Assembly (NCBI RefSeq): GCF_002201895.1
Contig: NZ_CP019436.1
Location: 199,456 to 263,455 of the forward strand
Source of the DNA: Methanopyrus sp. SNP6
Lineage (GTDB): Archaea; JAADCQ01; Methanopyri; Methanopyrales; Methanopyraceae
Length of the DNA stretch: 64,000 nucleotides
Direction of reading: 5' to 3'
Shown: positions 45,805 to 53,360 of the stretch, one piece after another
Layout: each line of letters begins with the position of its first letter
Numbering within the stretch: the first letter of the stretch is position 1
Position numbers and translations under genes: made by a program
Notes under the pieces: generated by a model
What the model was told of the DNA's origin: nothing
Databases searched by the model: none
The model's input: only the letters and a program-made list of their open reading frames with translations

Positions 45805-47238
45805 GTGGTCCAGATCCAGTACGTGATTTTGGAAACCACCATCAGCAACATTATATCCACGATTGTTGAAAAATACGCGAAGGACCCCATCACCAAACGG
45901 TATGTCAGGCAGATGGTTGAGAACATTGTTTCGGATGTACTAAGGGAAGCTCGAAAACGCGATATTGGTCTGAGTGACCTGTTTGACTCCGAGGGATGGG
46001 TACTAAGGGAAATATCCGAGCGTATCTCTAATACGATAGAATCGATCGGAATACCATCCGAGGATGTTCAGAAAACAGTCCTAGGGACCCTCTCATCAGA
46101 GCTTAAGTCACCCTCTACGTATTTCAAGTCGATAGCCAAAACGATGTCGGAAGTTCTATCCGGCAAGAACGAGGACGTCCCTGATGAGTACTTCTTTGAG
46201 AAAGTTCTCAACCGGCTAATAGAAAGCGCTGACGAGTTCGTGTACCTAGCCAGCCCTTGGGTGTCAAGTCCTGAAGATTTAGTAAACGAAGGTGTCATAT
46301 CACTGAAGGGATTGAAGAATTCAAACATTGAGCTTTGCCTTCTAGTAGCGTCGGGAGAAAATGACGAGAAAGTATTGAAAGAATGGGCGGCTTTAGGGTT
46401 CGAAATTAGAGAAGCAGAAGGTAGACGTAAGGACGAGTTAGGAATCCATTGTAAAGTGTATGCGAACGAGAAGATGGCGCTCGGGGCCAGCTGGAACCTC
46501 ACCGTATCGGGTCTTCGACGTCTTCGAGCCATGCGCGAAGTGCACACACTTAACCCGAAAACAGAAGAGTGCGACGTGTGCAAAACCAATTATGAACAAC
46601 TGATTTCAGAGTTTAACTTTCGGTGGATGGAGTCTAAGCAGAAGTTTTTCAGTGACGAAGGAATCGATGGCAGAGCTGTTTTTAAAATTGAATGGGACGA
46701 CGACAGACCTAGAAAGATTTTAATCTACCGGGAGAACGGTAAGCGTTGGCTCACAATCAACCTTAGGGAAGACCACGATGGGTTCGTGTTCAACGGTCGA
46801 GTGTACCGATACGTCGAGGAATACCACGGGTTCACAACTTTGTTCTTCCAGGACCCAGACATTGCAGCCAAAGTTGTCTATCCTTTCGTCGGACTGAAGC
46901 TTAAGAGGATCCGGCCCGAGCACTTGGACATTGTGGAAAAGAAAGTGGACTGGAAGGACAACGCGAAGAAGTACGTGCTGAGATTCACGGACAGTCTCTA
47001 CGACGGAGCGTTCGTCGTTTGGGGGCTGGACCCGGATCCTAACTCATACTTCTACGTCTACGGTGGTAGACTCTTGGTTGCTAAATGTGAAGAGGATGGC
47101 GGTACGATCACGGTGAAGTTCATCGACTCCGCGGATCCGGACGACATGCCGGATTGGGTATTCGGAATGGTAGATATAGGATTGCTCTTCGATAGTTCTT
47201 CTCTGGAGGGGACACCGACGCTCTTCGTCTACGATTGA
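45805..47238 (+). CDS. PLD-fold protein of unknown function, possible nuclease
   Basis: About 477 residues. The first 120 are helical. From about 130 a phospholipase-D-like domain is visible: FLVYLASPWVSSPEDLV-type strand (EFVYLASPWVS), then the half-HKD motif LGIHCKVYANEKMALGASWNLTVSG (H, K and the G-S-x-N-like end). Only one copy is apparent, so activity would need a dimer. Residues 260-477 are beta-rich with many aromatic residues and two late DPDP turns. The gene is A/T-richer than neighbours, suggesting transfer. GTG 45805 has GGGGTG six bases upstream; GTG 45790 is possible. Confidence 0.55.
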   Translation: MVQIQYVILETTISNIISTIVEKYAKDPITKRYVRQMVENIVSDVLREARKRDIGLSDLFDSEGWVLREISERISNTIESIGIPSEDVQKTVLGTLSSELKSPSTYFKSIAKTMSEVLSGKNEDVPDEYFFEKVLNRLIESADEFVYLASPWVSSPEDLVNEGVISLKGLKNSNIELCLLVASGENDEKVLKEWAALGFEIREAEGRRKDELGIHCKVYANEKMALGASWNLTVSGLRRLRAMREVHTLNPKTEECDVCKTNYEQLISEFNFRWMESKQKFFSDEGIDGRAVFKIEWDDDRPRKILIYRENGKRWLTINLREDHDGFVFNGRVYRYVEEYHGFTTLFFQDPDIAAKVVYPFVGLKLKRIRPEHLDIVEKKVDWKDNAKKYVLRFTDSLYDGAFVVWGLDPDPNSYFYVYGGRLLVAKCEEDGGTITVKFIDSADPDDMPDWVFGMVDIGLLFDSSSLEGTPTLFVYD

Positions 47239-47243
47239 TTTCC

Positions 47244-48584
47244 TTACCCCTTCATTTTCGCGACGAAAAATCCGGCAGTGTCGTGCCTGAACGGCCAGTA
47301 CCGTCGCACCTTCCTGTACTCACGGAACCGCTCCCCACGAAACTCCTCGATCCCGGGTGACCCTGGTACGTCGACGTCAACTAGTTTCACGTCGAACTCC
47401 TCCAGGGCGCGTTTCACGATCGCCTCGTTCTCCTCCCACGATACCGAGCACGTCGAGTACACCAACGTGCAACCGTATTCTTCCGCGATACGGAGCGCGG
47501 GTTCCAGTATCTCCCATTGCCTTTCCGCGAACCGTTCCAACGGCTTAGGCTTCCACCGGCTGTCCGGGTTCCTGTTCCAGACCCCTGTGGTCGAGCACGG
47601 TGGGTCCACCAATATACGATCCGGGACGCTGGGCAAGTCGTCCACCGTCAGCCCACGGGCGTCCCGACAGATCGTTCGGACACAGGTTATCTCGAGCCGA
47701 CGGCACCGGCGTTCCAAGACCCGGAGTCCCAGTTCCGATTTGTCCACGGCCCACACCTCACCTTCGTCGAACATGCGCTCCGCCGTGTGTGTGGTTTTAC
47801 TACCCGGTGCTGCGCAGATGTCGAGCACGGTCTCGCCCGGCTCGGCCCCCAGGGCGGCGGACGCGGACGCCGACGCGAGATCCTGCACGTCGAACAGTCC
47901 CTCCCGCCAAGCCTTCGATCCGTACCCTCTGCCCCTGACCAGCGCACGCACCTCCTCTAAGAAGGTGGGCTCTGTCACGATACCATACTCTCTCTCCAAT
48001 ACGTCATCCGCGGTCAGCGGGTCCAACTTCAACCGATTTACTCGGAGGTACTGCGGCGGTACCCGGTTGTTCGCGCGCAGAAGTAACTCGACTCTATCCC
48101 GATCACCTCCGAAGATTTCCAGCATGTAGAGCACGAACCACTCGGGATGCCCGTACTCCAGCGCGAGGCGTTCCGTCCATGGGCGATCCTCCAGCACGTT
48201 CTTCACGGAGACGCGTTCCACGCCGCGGAGTACGGCGTTGACGAAAGCTCCCGCCCTGCTCCCCACTAGCTTCTTCGCGATCCTGACCATGCAGTCGGTC
48301 ACCGCTGGTGAAGGGTTCCTCCAGATTTTCATCTCCATGGTGCCGACCCTGAGTATCTGGCGCACGTAAGGCGACCTCACGTCCTCTGGATGTACGTCCG
48401 AACCCGTTGCTATGAGTTCGTCCAATAGGTTCCGCCGCTTGATCGTTTCGTACACGAATGCCTGCACGGATCGTCGGACGTCGGTCGAACGGTCCCGGCA
48501 AGTACGCTCCACGGCCTCTGGTATCGGCATTCCACGGGTTTCCACGAGGACCAAGGCTTTAACCGCAAGAAGTTGGTTCTCCAT
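47244..48584 (-). CDS. Second NOL1/NOP2/Sun (RsmB-like) RNA m5C methyltransferase
   Basis: 446 residues. N-terminal NusB-like helical domain (VRRSVQAFVYETIKRRNLLDEL, PYVRQILRVGTMEMKI), an RNA-binding middle part, and a methyltransferase with VLDICAAPGSKTTHTAERM near 265, the cysteine motifs DPPCSTTGVWNRNPDSRW near 330 and VYSTCSVSWEENEAIV near 385, and the end PFRHDTAGFFVAKMKG. It shares the architecture of the gene at 3885-5240, so these are paralogues with probably different target cytosines. It converges with the PLD gene 5 bp away and is divergent from argB with only 26 bp between. Confidence 0.9.
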   Translation of the reverse strand: MENQLLAVKALVLVETRGMPIPEAVERTCRDRSTDVRRSVQAFVYETIKRRNLLDELIATGSDVHPEDVRSPYVRQILRVGTMEMKIWRNPSPAVTDCMVRIAKKLVGSRAGAFVNAVLRGVERVSVKNVLEDRPWTERLALEYGHPEWFVLYMLEIFGGDRDRVELLLRANNRVPPQYLRVNRLKLDPLTADDVLEREYGIVTEPTFLEEVRALVRGRGYGSKAWREGLFDVQDLASASASAALGAEPGETVLDICAAPGSKTTHTAERMFDEGEVWAVDKSELGLRVLERRCRRLEITCVRTICRDARGLTVDDLPSVPDRILVDPPCSTTGVWNRNPDSRWKPKPLERFAERQWEILEPALRIAEEYGCTLVYSTCSVSWEENEAIVKRALEEFDVKLVDVDVPGSPGIEEFRGERFREYRKVRRYWPFRHDTAGFFVAKMKG

Positions 48585-48610
48585 GCACCGCCACCCCGGC
48601 GGGTGATACG

Positions 48611-49351
48611 GTGGAAGTCATCAAAGTGGGTGGAGAGATACTGGACCGTGTTGAAGACCTAGCCCAGGTCATCGATGACACCATCGTGGTGCACGGTGGC
48701 GGTCCGGAGGTCTCGGACGTGATGGAGCGCATGGGACTCGAACCGAAGTTCGTCCGCGGACTCAGAGTCACCGACCGAGAGACGTTGCACGTGGTGACGA
48801 TGGTCTTGGCCGGTTTAGTGAACAAACGCTTGGTGGCCGAGCTGCGCTCGGAAGGCATCAACGCGTTAGGCTTGTCCGGAGTCGACGGCGGTCTCCTGAT
48901 AGCAGAAAAGAGGTCGGAGGTTATTGACGGGAAGGAGGTGGATCTTGGGTACGTGGGGGACGTTAAGCGCGTCAATGCCGAGTTACTCGAATCACTGCTG
49001 GATGCCGGGTATGTCCCGGTGGTTGCCCCTATTGGGGTGGGCGAAGACGGGACCTTGTACAACGTGAACGCCGATACAGCCGCTGGGGCCATCGCCGGGG
49101 TAATGCGCGCGGATCGGCTCGTACTACTGACGAACGTGCCAGGAGTCCTGGAAGATCTAGACGACCCCGAGACCATTATCGGACTGGTGCGCCCGGAGGA
49201 CGTCGAGGAGCTTGAAGAAAAGGGAATCGTCACCGGAGGTATGGTGCCGAAGCTTGAAGCCGCCAAGATGGCTGTGGAGGCGGGATGCCGGGAGGCCGTG
49301 ATCACGAACCTTGAAGGGTTGCTCGAGGGGAGGGGAACTATCATGAGGTAG
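48611..49351 (+). CDS. argB: Acetylglutamate kinase-family enzyme (ArgB/LysZ)
   Basis: Amino-acid kinase fold, 246 residues: VIKVGGEIL at the start (ATP lysine), TIVVHGGGPEVSDVMERMGLEPKFVRGLRVTDRETL near 24-60, GLSGVDGGLL near 97, VNADTAAGAIAGVMRADRLVLLTNVPGVL near 155 and TGGMVPKLEAAKMAVEAGC near 205 (second ATP lysine). Probably the arginine pathway; a LysW-linked aminoadipate kinase has nearly the same motifs and cannot be excluded. GTG start. Confidence 0.88.
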   Translation: MEVIKVGGEILDRVEDLAQVIDDTIVVHGGGPEVSDVMERMGLEPKFVRGLRVTDRETLHVVTMVLAGLVNKRLVAELRSEGINALGLSGVDGGLLIAEKRSEVIDGKEVDLGYVGDVKRVNAELLESLLDAGYVPVVAPIGVGEDGTLYNVNADTAAGAIAGVMRADRLVLLTNVPGVLEDLDDPETIIGLVRPEDVEELEEKGIVTGGMVPKLEAAKMAVEAGCREAVITNLEGLLEGRGTIMR

Positions 49352-49398
49352 CCGAGCACCTTGGCGAGAAAATCGAAAAATACAAACTCCCGAGTGTA

Positions 49399-49587
49399 TT
49401 GGACGGGTGCGAACCTAGGGACCGCGCCGTAGAGCGTCTACTAGACATGGAAGGTAGGTACTCCCCCATGTCCGGTACTTCCTCGGTAGGGATGATCGTG
49501 GGGATATCCTTCATACGTCTCTTACGCGTGGGTCCTTCTGAGAGCCGAGGCCGAAGCGTAGGCGTACTGGACGTCCCGGAAGGGTGA
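49399..49587 (+). CDS. Short unrecognised protein, possibly a gene fragment
   Basis: 62 residues from TTG 49399, with an ordered, protein-like sequence: RAVERLLDMEGRYSPMSGTSSVGMIVGISFIRLLRVGPSE, ending GRSVGVLDVPEG. The frame is open about 50 bp further upstream with coding-like sequence (AEHLGEKIEKYKL) but no ATG, GTG or TTG, so the gene may be truncated or frameshifted. After its TGA the same frame stays open for 30 more codons to TAA at 49680, the stretch that also holds a guide-RNA candidate. I do not recognise the family. Confidence 0.38.
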   Translation: MDGCEPRDRAVERLLDMEGRYSPMSGTSSVGMIVGISFIRLLRVGPSESRGRSVGVLDVPEG

Positions 49588-49600
49588 AGTGTGTCCTGCC

Positions 49601-49668
49601 CGCAGGTGATGATTGTCATCCCGGCTGACCCCCTCCCGGGCATGATGGGGACCACCCAGCTGAAGGGG
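49601..49668 (+). ncRNA. Candidate C/D-box guide RNA
   Basis: Boxes in the correct order: C GTGATGA (49606-49612), 12-nt guide, D' CTGA (49625-49628), 13-nt spacer, C' ATGATGG (49642-49648), 11-nt guide, D CTGA (49660-49663). Guides of 11-12 nt directly before D' and D are what archaeal C/D sRNAs need to direct 2'-O-methylation, and M. kandleri is known to have very many. The C' box is imperfect and the spacer slightly long; the same DNA is also an open frame, so this is a candidate only. Confidence 0.42.
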
Positions 49669-49682
49669 GTGTCGTCGTAAAA

Positions 49683-50291
49683 TTGGTCCGACTCGTGTCG
49701 GTAGGGAAGCATGGCGGTGTATCCGTCGAAGTCCTACACCCGCAAGATCTTCCCCCGCAGTTGACTTCATTCTGTAAGATTAAGATCAACGGAGCCAGAG
49801 TCATCTCTCGTAAGAGCAATATCGTAGCCTTCCGTGGTAGACCGTCCCTGGAGCCGCTCGACGAACCAGGCAATTTCATATCGATCGCCGCTCGTGAGAG
49901 CGAGGTCATGATAGTCGGTGATCCGTATCTGCGAGTGCTTGCGATCGATGAGGGCGAACGGATCGTCGTGAATACGGACCGTCTCCTCGCCTGCCTTGAC
50001 TTCGAGACCGTGGAACTACAGAACGACGAGATTACGGTGGTCGAGTGCGTAGGACCTGATATCGTGGTTCTCGCGTGTTCGAGCCCCGTAGTCGCGTCGC
50101 TGAAGCTGGAAGGAGACACCGCACACGTACAGACGGGGAGCATCCTGTGTTGGTGGGGAAATATCCACATGGAGACTGTCAGTGGCTTCCTCAAGCTCTC
50201 CGGCCAGGGTCACGTGATATTGTCCATCACCAAGAAACCAGACACCACCGAGAAGGCCGTCACATCGAGAAAAGTCAGCCCTTGGATTTAG
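49683..50291 (+). CDS. AIM24-like beta-sandwich protein (tentative)
   Basis: 202 residues, almost entirely beta strands: VSVEVLHPQDLPPQL, KSNIVAFRGRPSLEPL, ERIVVNTDRLLACLDFETVELQ and the glycine turn GFLKLSGQGHVILSITKKP near the end, which resembles the closing strand of AIM24/TIGR00266 proteins. Function of that family is unclear. TTG start 49683; GTG 49695 is an alternative. It is followed by tRNA-Gly on the other strand. Confidence 0.42.
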   Translation: MVRLVSVGKHGGVSVEVLHPQDLPPQLTSFCKIKINGARVISRKSNIVAFRGRPSLEPLDEPGNFISIAARESEVMIVGDPYLRVLAIDEGERIVVNTDRLLACLDFETVELQNDEITVVECVGPDIVVLACSSPVVASLKLEGDTAHVQTGSILCWWGNIHMETVSGFLKLSGQGHVILSITKKPDTTEKAVTSRKVSPWI

Positions 50292-50311
50292 CGGCTTCCC
50301 ACGATCCTCAG

Positions 50312-50336
50312 TAATGTTACGGCTCTTGTAACGATT
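50312..50336 (-). repeat. 25-bp 9-7-9 dyad element, copy after tRNA-Gly
   Basis: Read on the minus strand, 7 nt past the tRNA 3' end, the arms AATCGTTAC and GTAACATTA flank the 7-nt centre AAGAGCC. The left arm is the consensus form. It lies in the 52-bp gap between tRNA-Gly and the convergent gene at 49683. Confidence 0.5.
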
Positions 50337-50343
50337 CGAGGTT

Positions 50344-50419
50344 TGGTGCGGCCGCCGGGATTTGAACCCGGGCCACGGGCTCGGCAGGCCCGCGTCCTAC
50401 CAGACTAGACTGCGGCCGC
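50344..50419 (-). tRNA. tRNA-Gly (GCC), with C at position 8
   Basis: 76 nt folding fully: acceptor GCGGCCG pairs CGGCCGC, the anticodon stem CGGGC/GCCCG encloses CTGCCGA (anticodon GCC), and the T arm CCGGG-TTCAAAT-CCCGG follows, with A73 and an encoded CCA. Position 8 is C rather than T; in M. kandleri such C8 is known to be edited to U by the deaminase CDAT8. The minus-strand TATA-like ATATTTAG at 50456-50463 lies about 40 bp upstream. Confidence 0.95.
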
Positions 50420-50455
50420 TCGCCCCGTTGTCATCCCGGCTCCTCAGTCTACTTA

Positions 50456-51133
50456 CTAAATATCTTTTTCGGCCTCACGCAACGCCGCCTCTATTGCCGG
50501 GACTGCCTCTCCGATCACCTCGTATCCGTGCCCGGGGAATATCGACCGAACGCCCGTGCTCAACAGCCGCTCCAAGGACTCGCACAGCTTCTCCCTATCC
50601 CCGCCCGGGAGGTCCCACCTACCAGGACCGAACCCGAACACGGTATCCCCGGTGAACGCCAAGTCACCGAGCAGGAAACAGCAGCTCCCGGGGGAGTGTC
50701 CTGGGGTGTACAGGACCTCCACCTCTTCACCACCCACGTCGAACGTCTCCCTGTCTCGGAACGTGAAGGATGGCTCGTACGCTGGCATCGAACGTCCGAA
50801 AAGGTACGCCGCCGACAGTTCGGCGTCTCCCTCTCGCAGCACCTCGGCCTCCGCTCGGTGCACTCCTATCTCGAGCCCGGCTTCCAGGGCGTCAGGACCC
50901 GAGGCTGCGTGATCGAAGTGGCAGTGCGTGAGCAAGGCGTACCTGACGTCCACGTCCCCGGGTAACTTCTCGATGATCTCTCCGGAAGCTCCTAGATCGA
51001 TGAGGATCCCCTCGCCACCCACGGCCAACAGGTAACAGTTGCAGTCCGGCGAGGGTGTAATCCCCTTACCGCCGACCCGGAACACCCTCACTTCGCCGTC
51101 TGAGTACACCTCCAACAAAGGGGACTCCCCCAT
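50456..51133 (-). CDS. Metallo-beta-lactamase-fold hydrolase (glyoxalase II-like)
   Basis: About 220-225 residues: LLAVGGEGILIDLG near 30, the zinc motif LLTHCHFDHAASG near 60, a histidine in GVHRAEAEVL, YTPGHSPGSCCFLLGDLAFTGDTVFGFGPGRWDLPGG near 140, and FPGHGYEV near 190, a complete metal set. Likely a thioester or lactone hydrolase. ATG 51133 would share its bases with the divergent ATG at 51132 (CATG), so TTG 51118, with GGGGGAG upstream, is a good alternative start. Confidence 0.83.
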   Translation of the reverse strand: MGESPLLEVYSDGEVRVFRVGGKGITPSPDCNCYLLAVGGEGILIDLGASGEIIEKLPGDVDVRYALLTHCHFDHAASGPDALEAGLEIGVHRAEAEVLREGDAELSAAYLFGRSMPAYEPSFTFRDRETFDVGGEEVEVLYTPGHSPGSCCFLLGDLAFTGDTVFGFGPGRWDLPGGDREKLCESLERLLSTGVRSIFPGHGYEVIGEAVPAIEAALREAEKDI

Positions 51134-51986
51134 GCGACCAGAGGAACTCGCGCTGAAAGCCGTACGGGAGGCTCTCCGGAGGACCGTGTTCGACCCGGAC
51201 GCCTGGACGCACGTCACCGTGGTATCCGACGACGCTCTCCACGTGCATATCCTGACCAATCAGCGTAAGAACGTTGAGGGAAAAGGCGGCCGTAACCGCC
51301 AATACCTCGAAGGGTACACCGAGGGATACCTGGCCGCCCACGGGCACGACGTCGTGGTCCATGTCTCCATCGTCGGGGCGGGCCTCAAGGACGAGACCGA
51401 GGAGTTCCGGTACCTGCCGCTGGAACGAGCCCTGAAAGAAGGGGTGATCGAGGAGGATTCCCCCATCCACAGGGTCTGTGATCGGTTGGGCATCGAGTAC
51501 GTCGTCCTCGGCGCCCGCGAGATCGTCGGGCCAAACCCGGCCCTCGTCGAGGTCGTCGAAAGCCTCAAAGGGGAGCGCGCCGTCGACGTCTTCACCGGGA
51601 CCGGTGCGGGGGCGCTCGCCGCGGTCGAGGCGGACTTCAAAGAGGTCTACGCGATCGATCTGAAGGTGCATCCCAAGGTCCGCGAACGTCTAGAGTCGGA
51701 AGGGGTCGAGGTAATCGAGGCCGACTTCCGCGACGTCGACTTGCGGGAGTTCGAACCGATCGACCTCCTCACCGCAGACCCACCGTACGCGTCCACCTTC
51801 GAGTTCCTAGAAAAGCTCTCCGAGGAACGTCCACGAGTCGACACCGCCGTCGTCTGCCACGGCTTCTCCTCCTGGACGCGAGCCGTGCGGGAGATCCGAG
51901 GCTTTCTGATCGAGCTGTTCGAGGACGTCAAGCCGGTGTCCAAGTACGATCACGAGCTCAGCGTCTGCCACCGCCTACGAGACTGA
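51132..51986 (+). CDS. SAM-dependent methyltransferase
   Basis: 284 residues. N-terminal 135 residues are a separate alpha/beta domain (HILTNQRKNVEGKGGRNRQYLEGYTEGYLAAHGHDVVVHVSIV). A Rossmann methyltransferase follows with AVDVFTGTGAGALAAVEADFKEVYAID near 150 (motif I) and LTADPPYAST near 212 (motif IV DPPY, typical of amino-group methylation of nucleic acid or protein). Target unknown. ATG start 51132, with GGGGA upstream. Confidence 0.78.
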   Translation: MRPEELALKAVREALRRTVFDPDAWTHVTVVSDDALHVHILTNQRKNVEGKGGRNRQYLEGYTEGYLAAHGHDVVVHVSIVGAGLKDETEEFRYLPLERALKEGVIEEDSPIHRVCDRLGIEYVVLGAREIVGPNPALVEVVESLKGERAVDVFTGTGAGALAAVEADFKEVYAIDLKVHPKVRERLESEGVEVIEADFRDVDLREFEPIDLLTADPPYASTFEFLEKLSEERPRVDTAVVCHGFSSWTRAVREIRGFLIELFEDVKPVSKYDHELSVCHRLRD

Positions 51987-52576
51987 CCCAGAGACGGCCA
52001 CCCCCCTACGATGTCGCCTTACGTAGGTCCAATGTCGCCACCTCCTTCCCCTACCCGTAGTGCGTCGGGAGGTACGAACGTTTACGTACTATTGGCCACA
52101 ATCGCTCATGTTAAAGTTGTACTGTTTACGTACAAACATTCAACAATAGTAGTGTAGTCATTTCGGTTTTGAAGTGATTGTAAAGTAGTTACATTAGAGG
52201 GTCTGAAGACGACAATGATTTAACTAGTATAGGACCGGTTTCAATCGTAAATGACATCCACACAAGTATTCGCGAACTGTTACAGATGCTAATATCAGAC
52301 AGAGCGCCCCGGATCGTCGTCAGTGCCGTAAACAGTCCCAGATCGAACCGTCATCGGGAACTTCGTGTCGAGGGACTTGCACAGACCCGGATGGCCTCGT
52401 TCAGGTAGCCCGAATAGTGCATCGGTTCCCGGGGGTTCTAACGACGAAAGACCCCCCAGTCGGACCCATCGAGGGAGTCACCAGTCCGAGGACCTCACGT
52501 TAAGAGACCTGATGAGAGTGCCTCTCCCAACCGTCTGAATTGTGAGGGCGAGGGAGAGAGGATAGTTCGAGCCTCC
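51987..52576. other. Long A/T-rich non-coding stretch with a direct repeat
   Basis: About 590 bp without a recognisable gene. Between about 52075 and 52300 the DNA is markedly A/T-rich for this genome. GTTTACGTAC occurs twice (52080-52089 and 52124-52133, 44 bp apart). Further right, GGGGGTTC and GAACCC-type complementary pieces occur but give no convincing RNA fold. It looks like relict or regulatory accessory DNA. Confidence 0.35.
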
Positions 52577-52920
52577 CTAACTGGGGACCCACATACCCGG
52601 ACGGAACGGGAACGAGTCGAGGCTAACCGCATGCTGGAATGCACCAACTAGCTCCGATCCCGACGTGGACCCACCGCACCGACGCCCTCTACCGACGTTT
52701 CGATATACGCCATCCTGCTGGGCACCAGGCCACCTGGCAGGCACCGATTCTCGACGAACCGACGATAGCGCAGGTAAGCCCCGGTCCACAACACGCGCTC
52801 CCGTTTCCGGACCGAGTAGTCGAAGGGAACGATGGTGAAGAATTCCTCCTGAGAGCCGGCGCGAACCTCGAATTCCTCAGCACACGCTGTACAGTCCGGA
52901 TAACAGCTCACGTACCGCAT
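52577..52920 (-). pseudogene. Small cysteine-containing protein gene, probably frameshifted near its end
   Basis: From ATG 52920, with GAGGG five bases upstream, a minus-strand frame reads MRYVSCYPDCTACAEEF, then an aromatic-rich body (FFTIVPFDYSVRKRERVLWTGAYLRYRRF) and stops at 52648 after an implausible RRDRS tail. In the neighbouring frame the sequence resumes as ELVGAFQHAVSLDSFPF and ends at 52577, suggesting a frameshift near 52650-52700. The CxxxCxxC cluster could bind metal. Family not recognised. Confidence 0.4.
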
Positions 52921-53003
52921 GGGGACCCTCGGACATCCAGTTCGGAATTTGAGGGAAAAACAGTCACGGTTTGCCGACGTCTTCTTTTTGTAACTTGGAA
53001 ACG

Positions 53004-53028
53004 ATACGTTCTGATATTCATAACGATC
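53004..53028 (-). repeat. 25-bp 9-7-9 dyad element, copy after tRNA-Phe
   Basis: Read on the minus strand, 6 nt past the tRNA 3' end, left arm GATCGTTAT, centre GAATATC, right arm AGAACGTAT. It is the least symmetric copy but keeps the spacing and the GTT/AAC cores, and its centre differs by one base from that of the tRNA-Pro copy (GAACATC). Confidence 0.42.
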
Positions 53029-53034
53029 ATGGGG

Positions 53035-53140
53035 TGCCGCGGCCGGGATTTGAACCCGGGCCCACCGGATGGCCATGGGCCCGCGGGATACCCGCGGGCC
53101 CTCTTCAGTCCGGCGCTCTCCCAGGCTGAGCTGCCGCGGC
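53035..53140 (-). tRNA. tRNA-Phe (GAA) with an intron after position 37 and C at position 8
   Basis: Acceptor GCCGCGG pairs CCGCGGC; position 8 is C; D arm GCTC/GAGC; anticodon stem CCGGA/TCCGG with loop CTGAAG|A (anticodon GAA); T arm CCGGG-TTCAAAT-CCCGG; A73. A 32-nt intron (53071-53102) splits the loop at 37/38, the canonical archaeal site, and carries a strong GGGCCCGCGGG/CCCGCGGGCCC hairpin. CCA is not encoded: after A73 the gene reads CCC. TATA-like AGTTAAATAG at 53171-53180. Confidence 0.94.
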
Positions 53141-53170
53141 TCCGACGTCATGGCCGGCGATACACACTTT

Positions 53171-53180
53171 CTATTTAACT
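53171..53180 (-). promoter_or_regulatory. TATA box for tRNA-Phe
   Basis: Minus-strand AGTTAAATAG about 31 bp upstream of the tRNA 5' end, the expected distance for an archaeal tRNA promoter. Confidence 0.5.
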
Positions 53181-53360
53181 TTGTCGCCAGCCTGATGTCT
53201 GGGTCGGGCGTCCGTATTAGGCTCTCGCAGCGGCCTGGCTATTTGTGCAACTTAAGGGGCTGTTCGCGGAGCTCGCGCCGACGACCGAAGGTAGGCTAGG
53301 TGTAAGGGGAGAATCGTCGACATCCGTCTGCGAGGGCTATGATTGGTGGGGTGTCCGGGA

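Noticed and set aside
52639-53178. A 179-codon plus-strand open frame
   Set aside because: It runs across the antisense of the tRNA-Phe gene and has no domain-like sequence.
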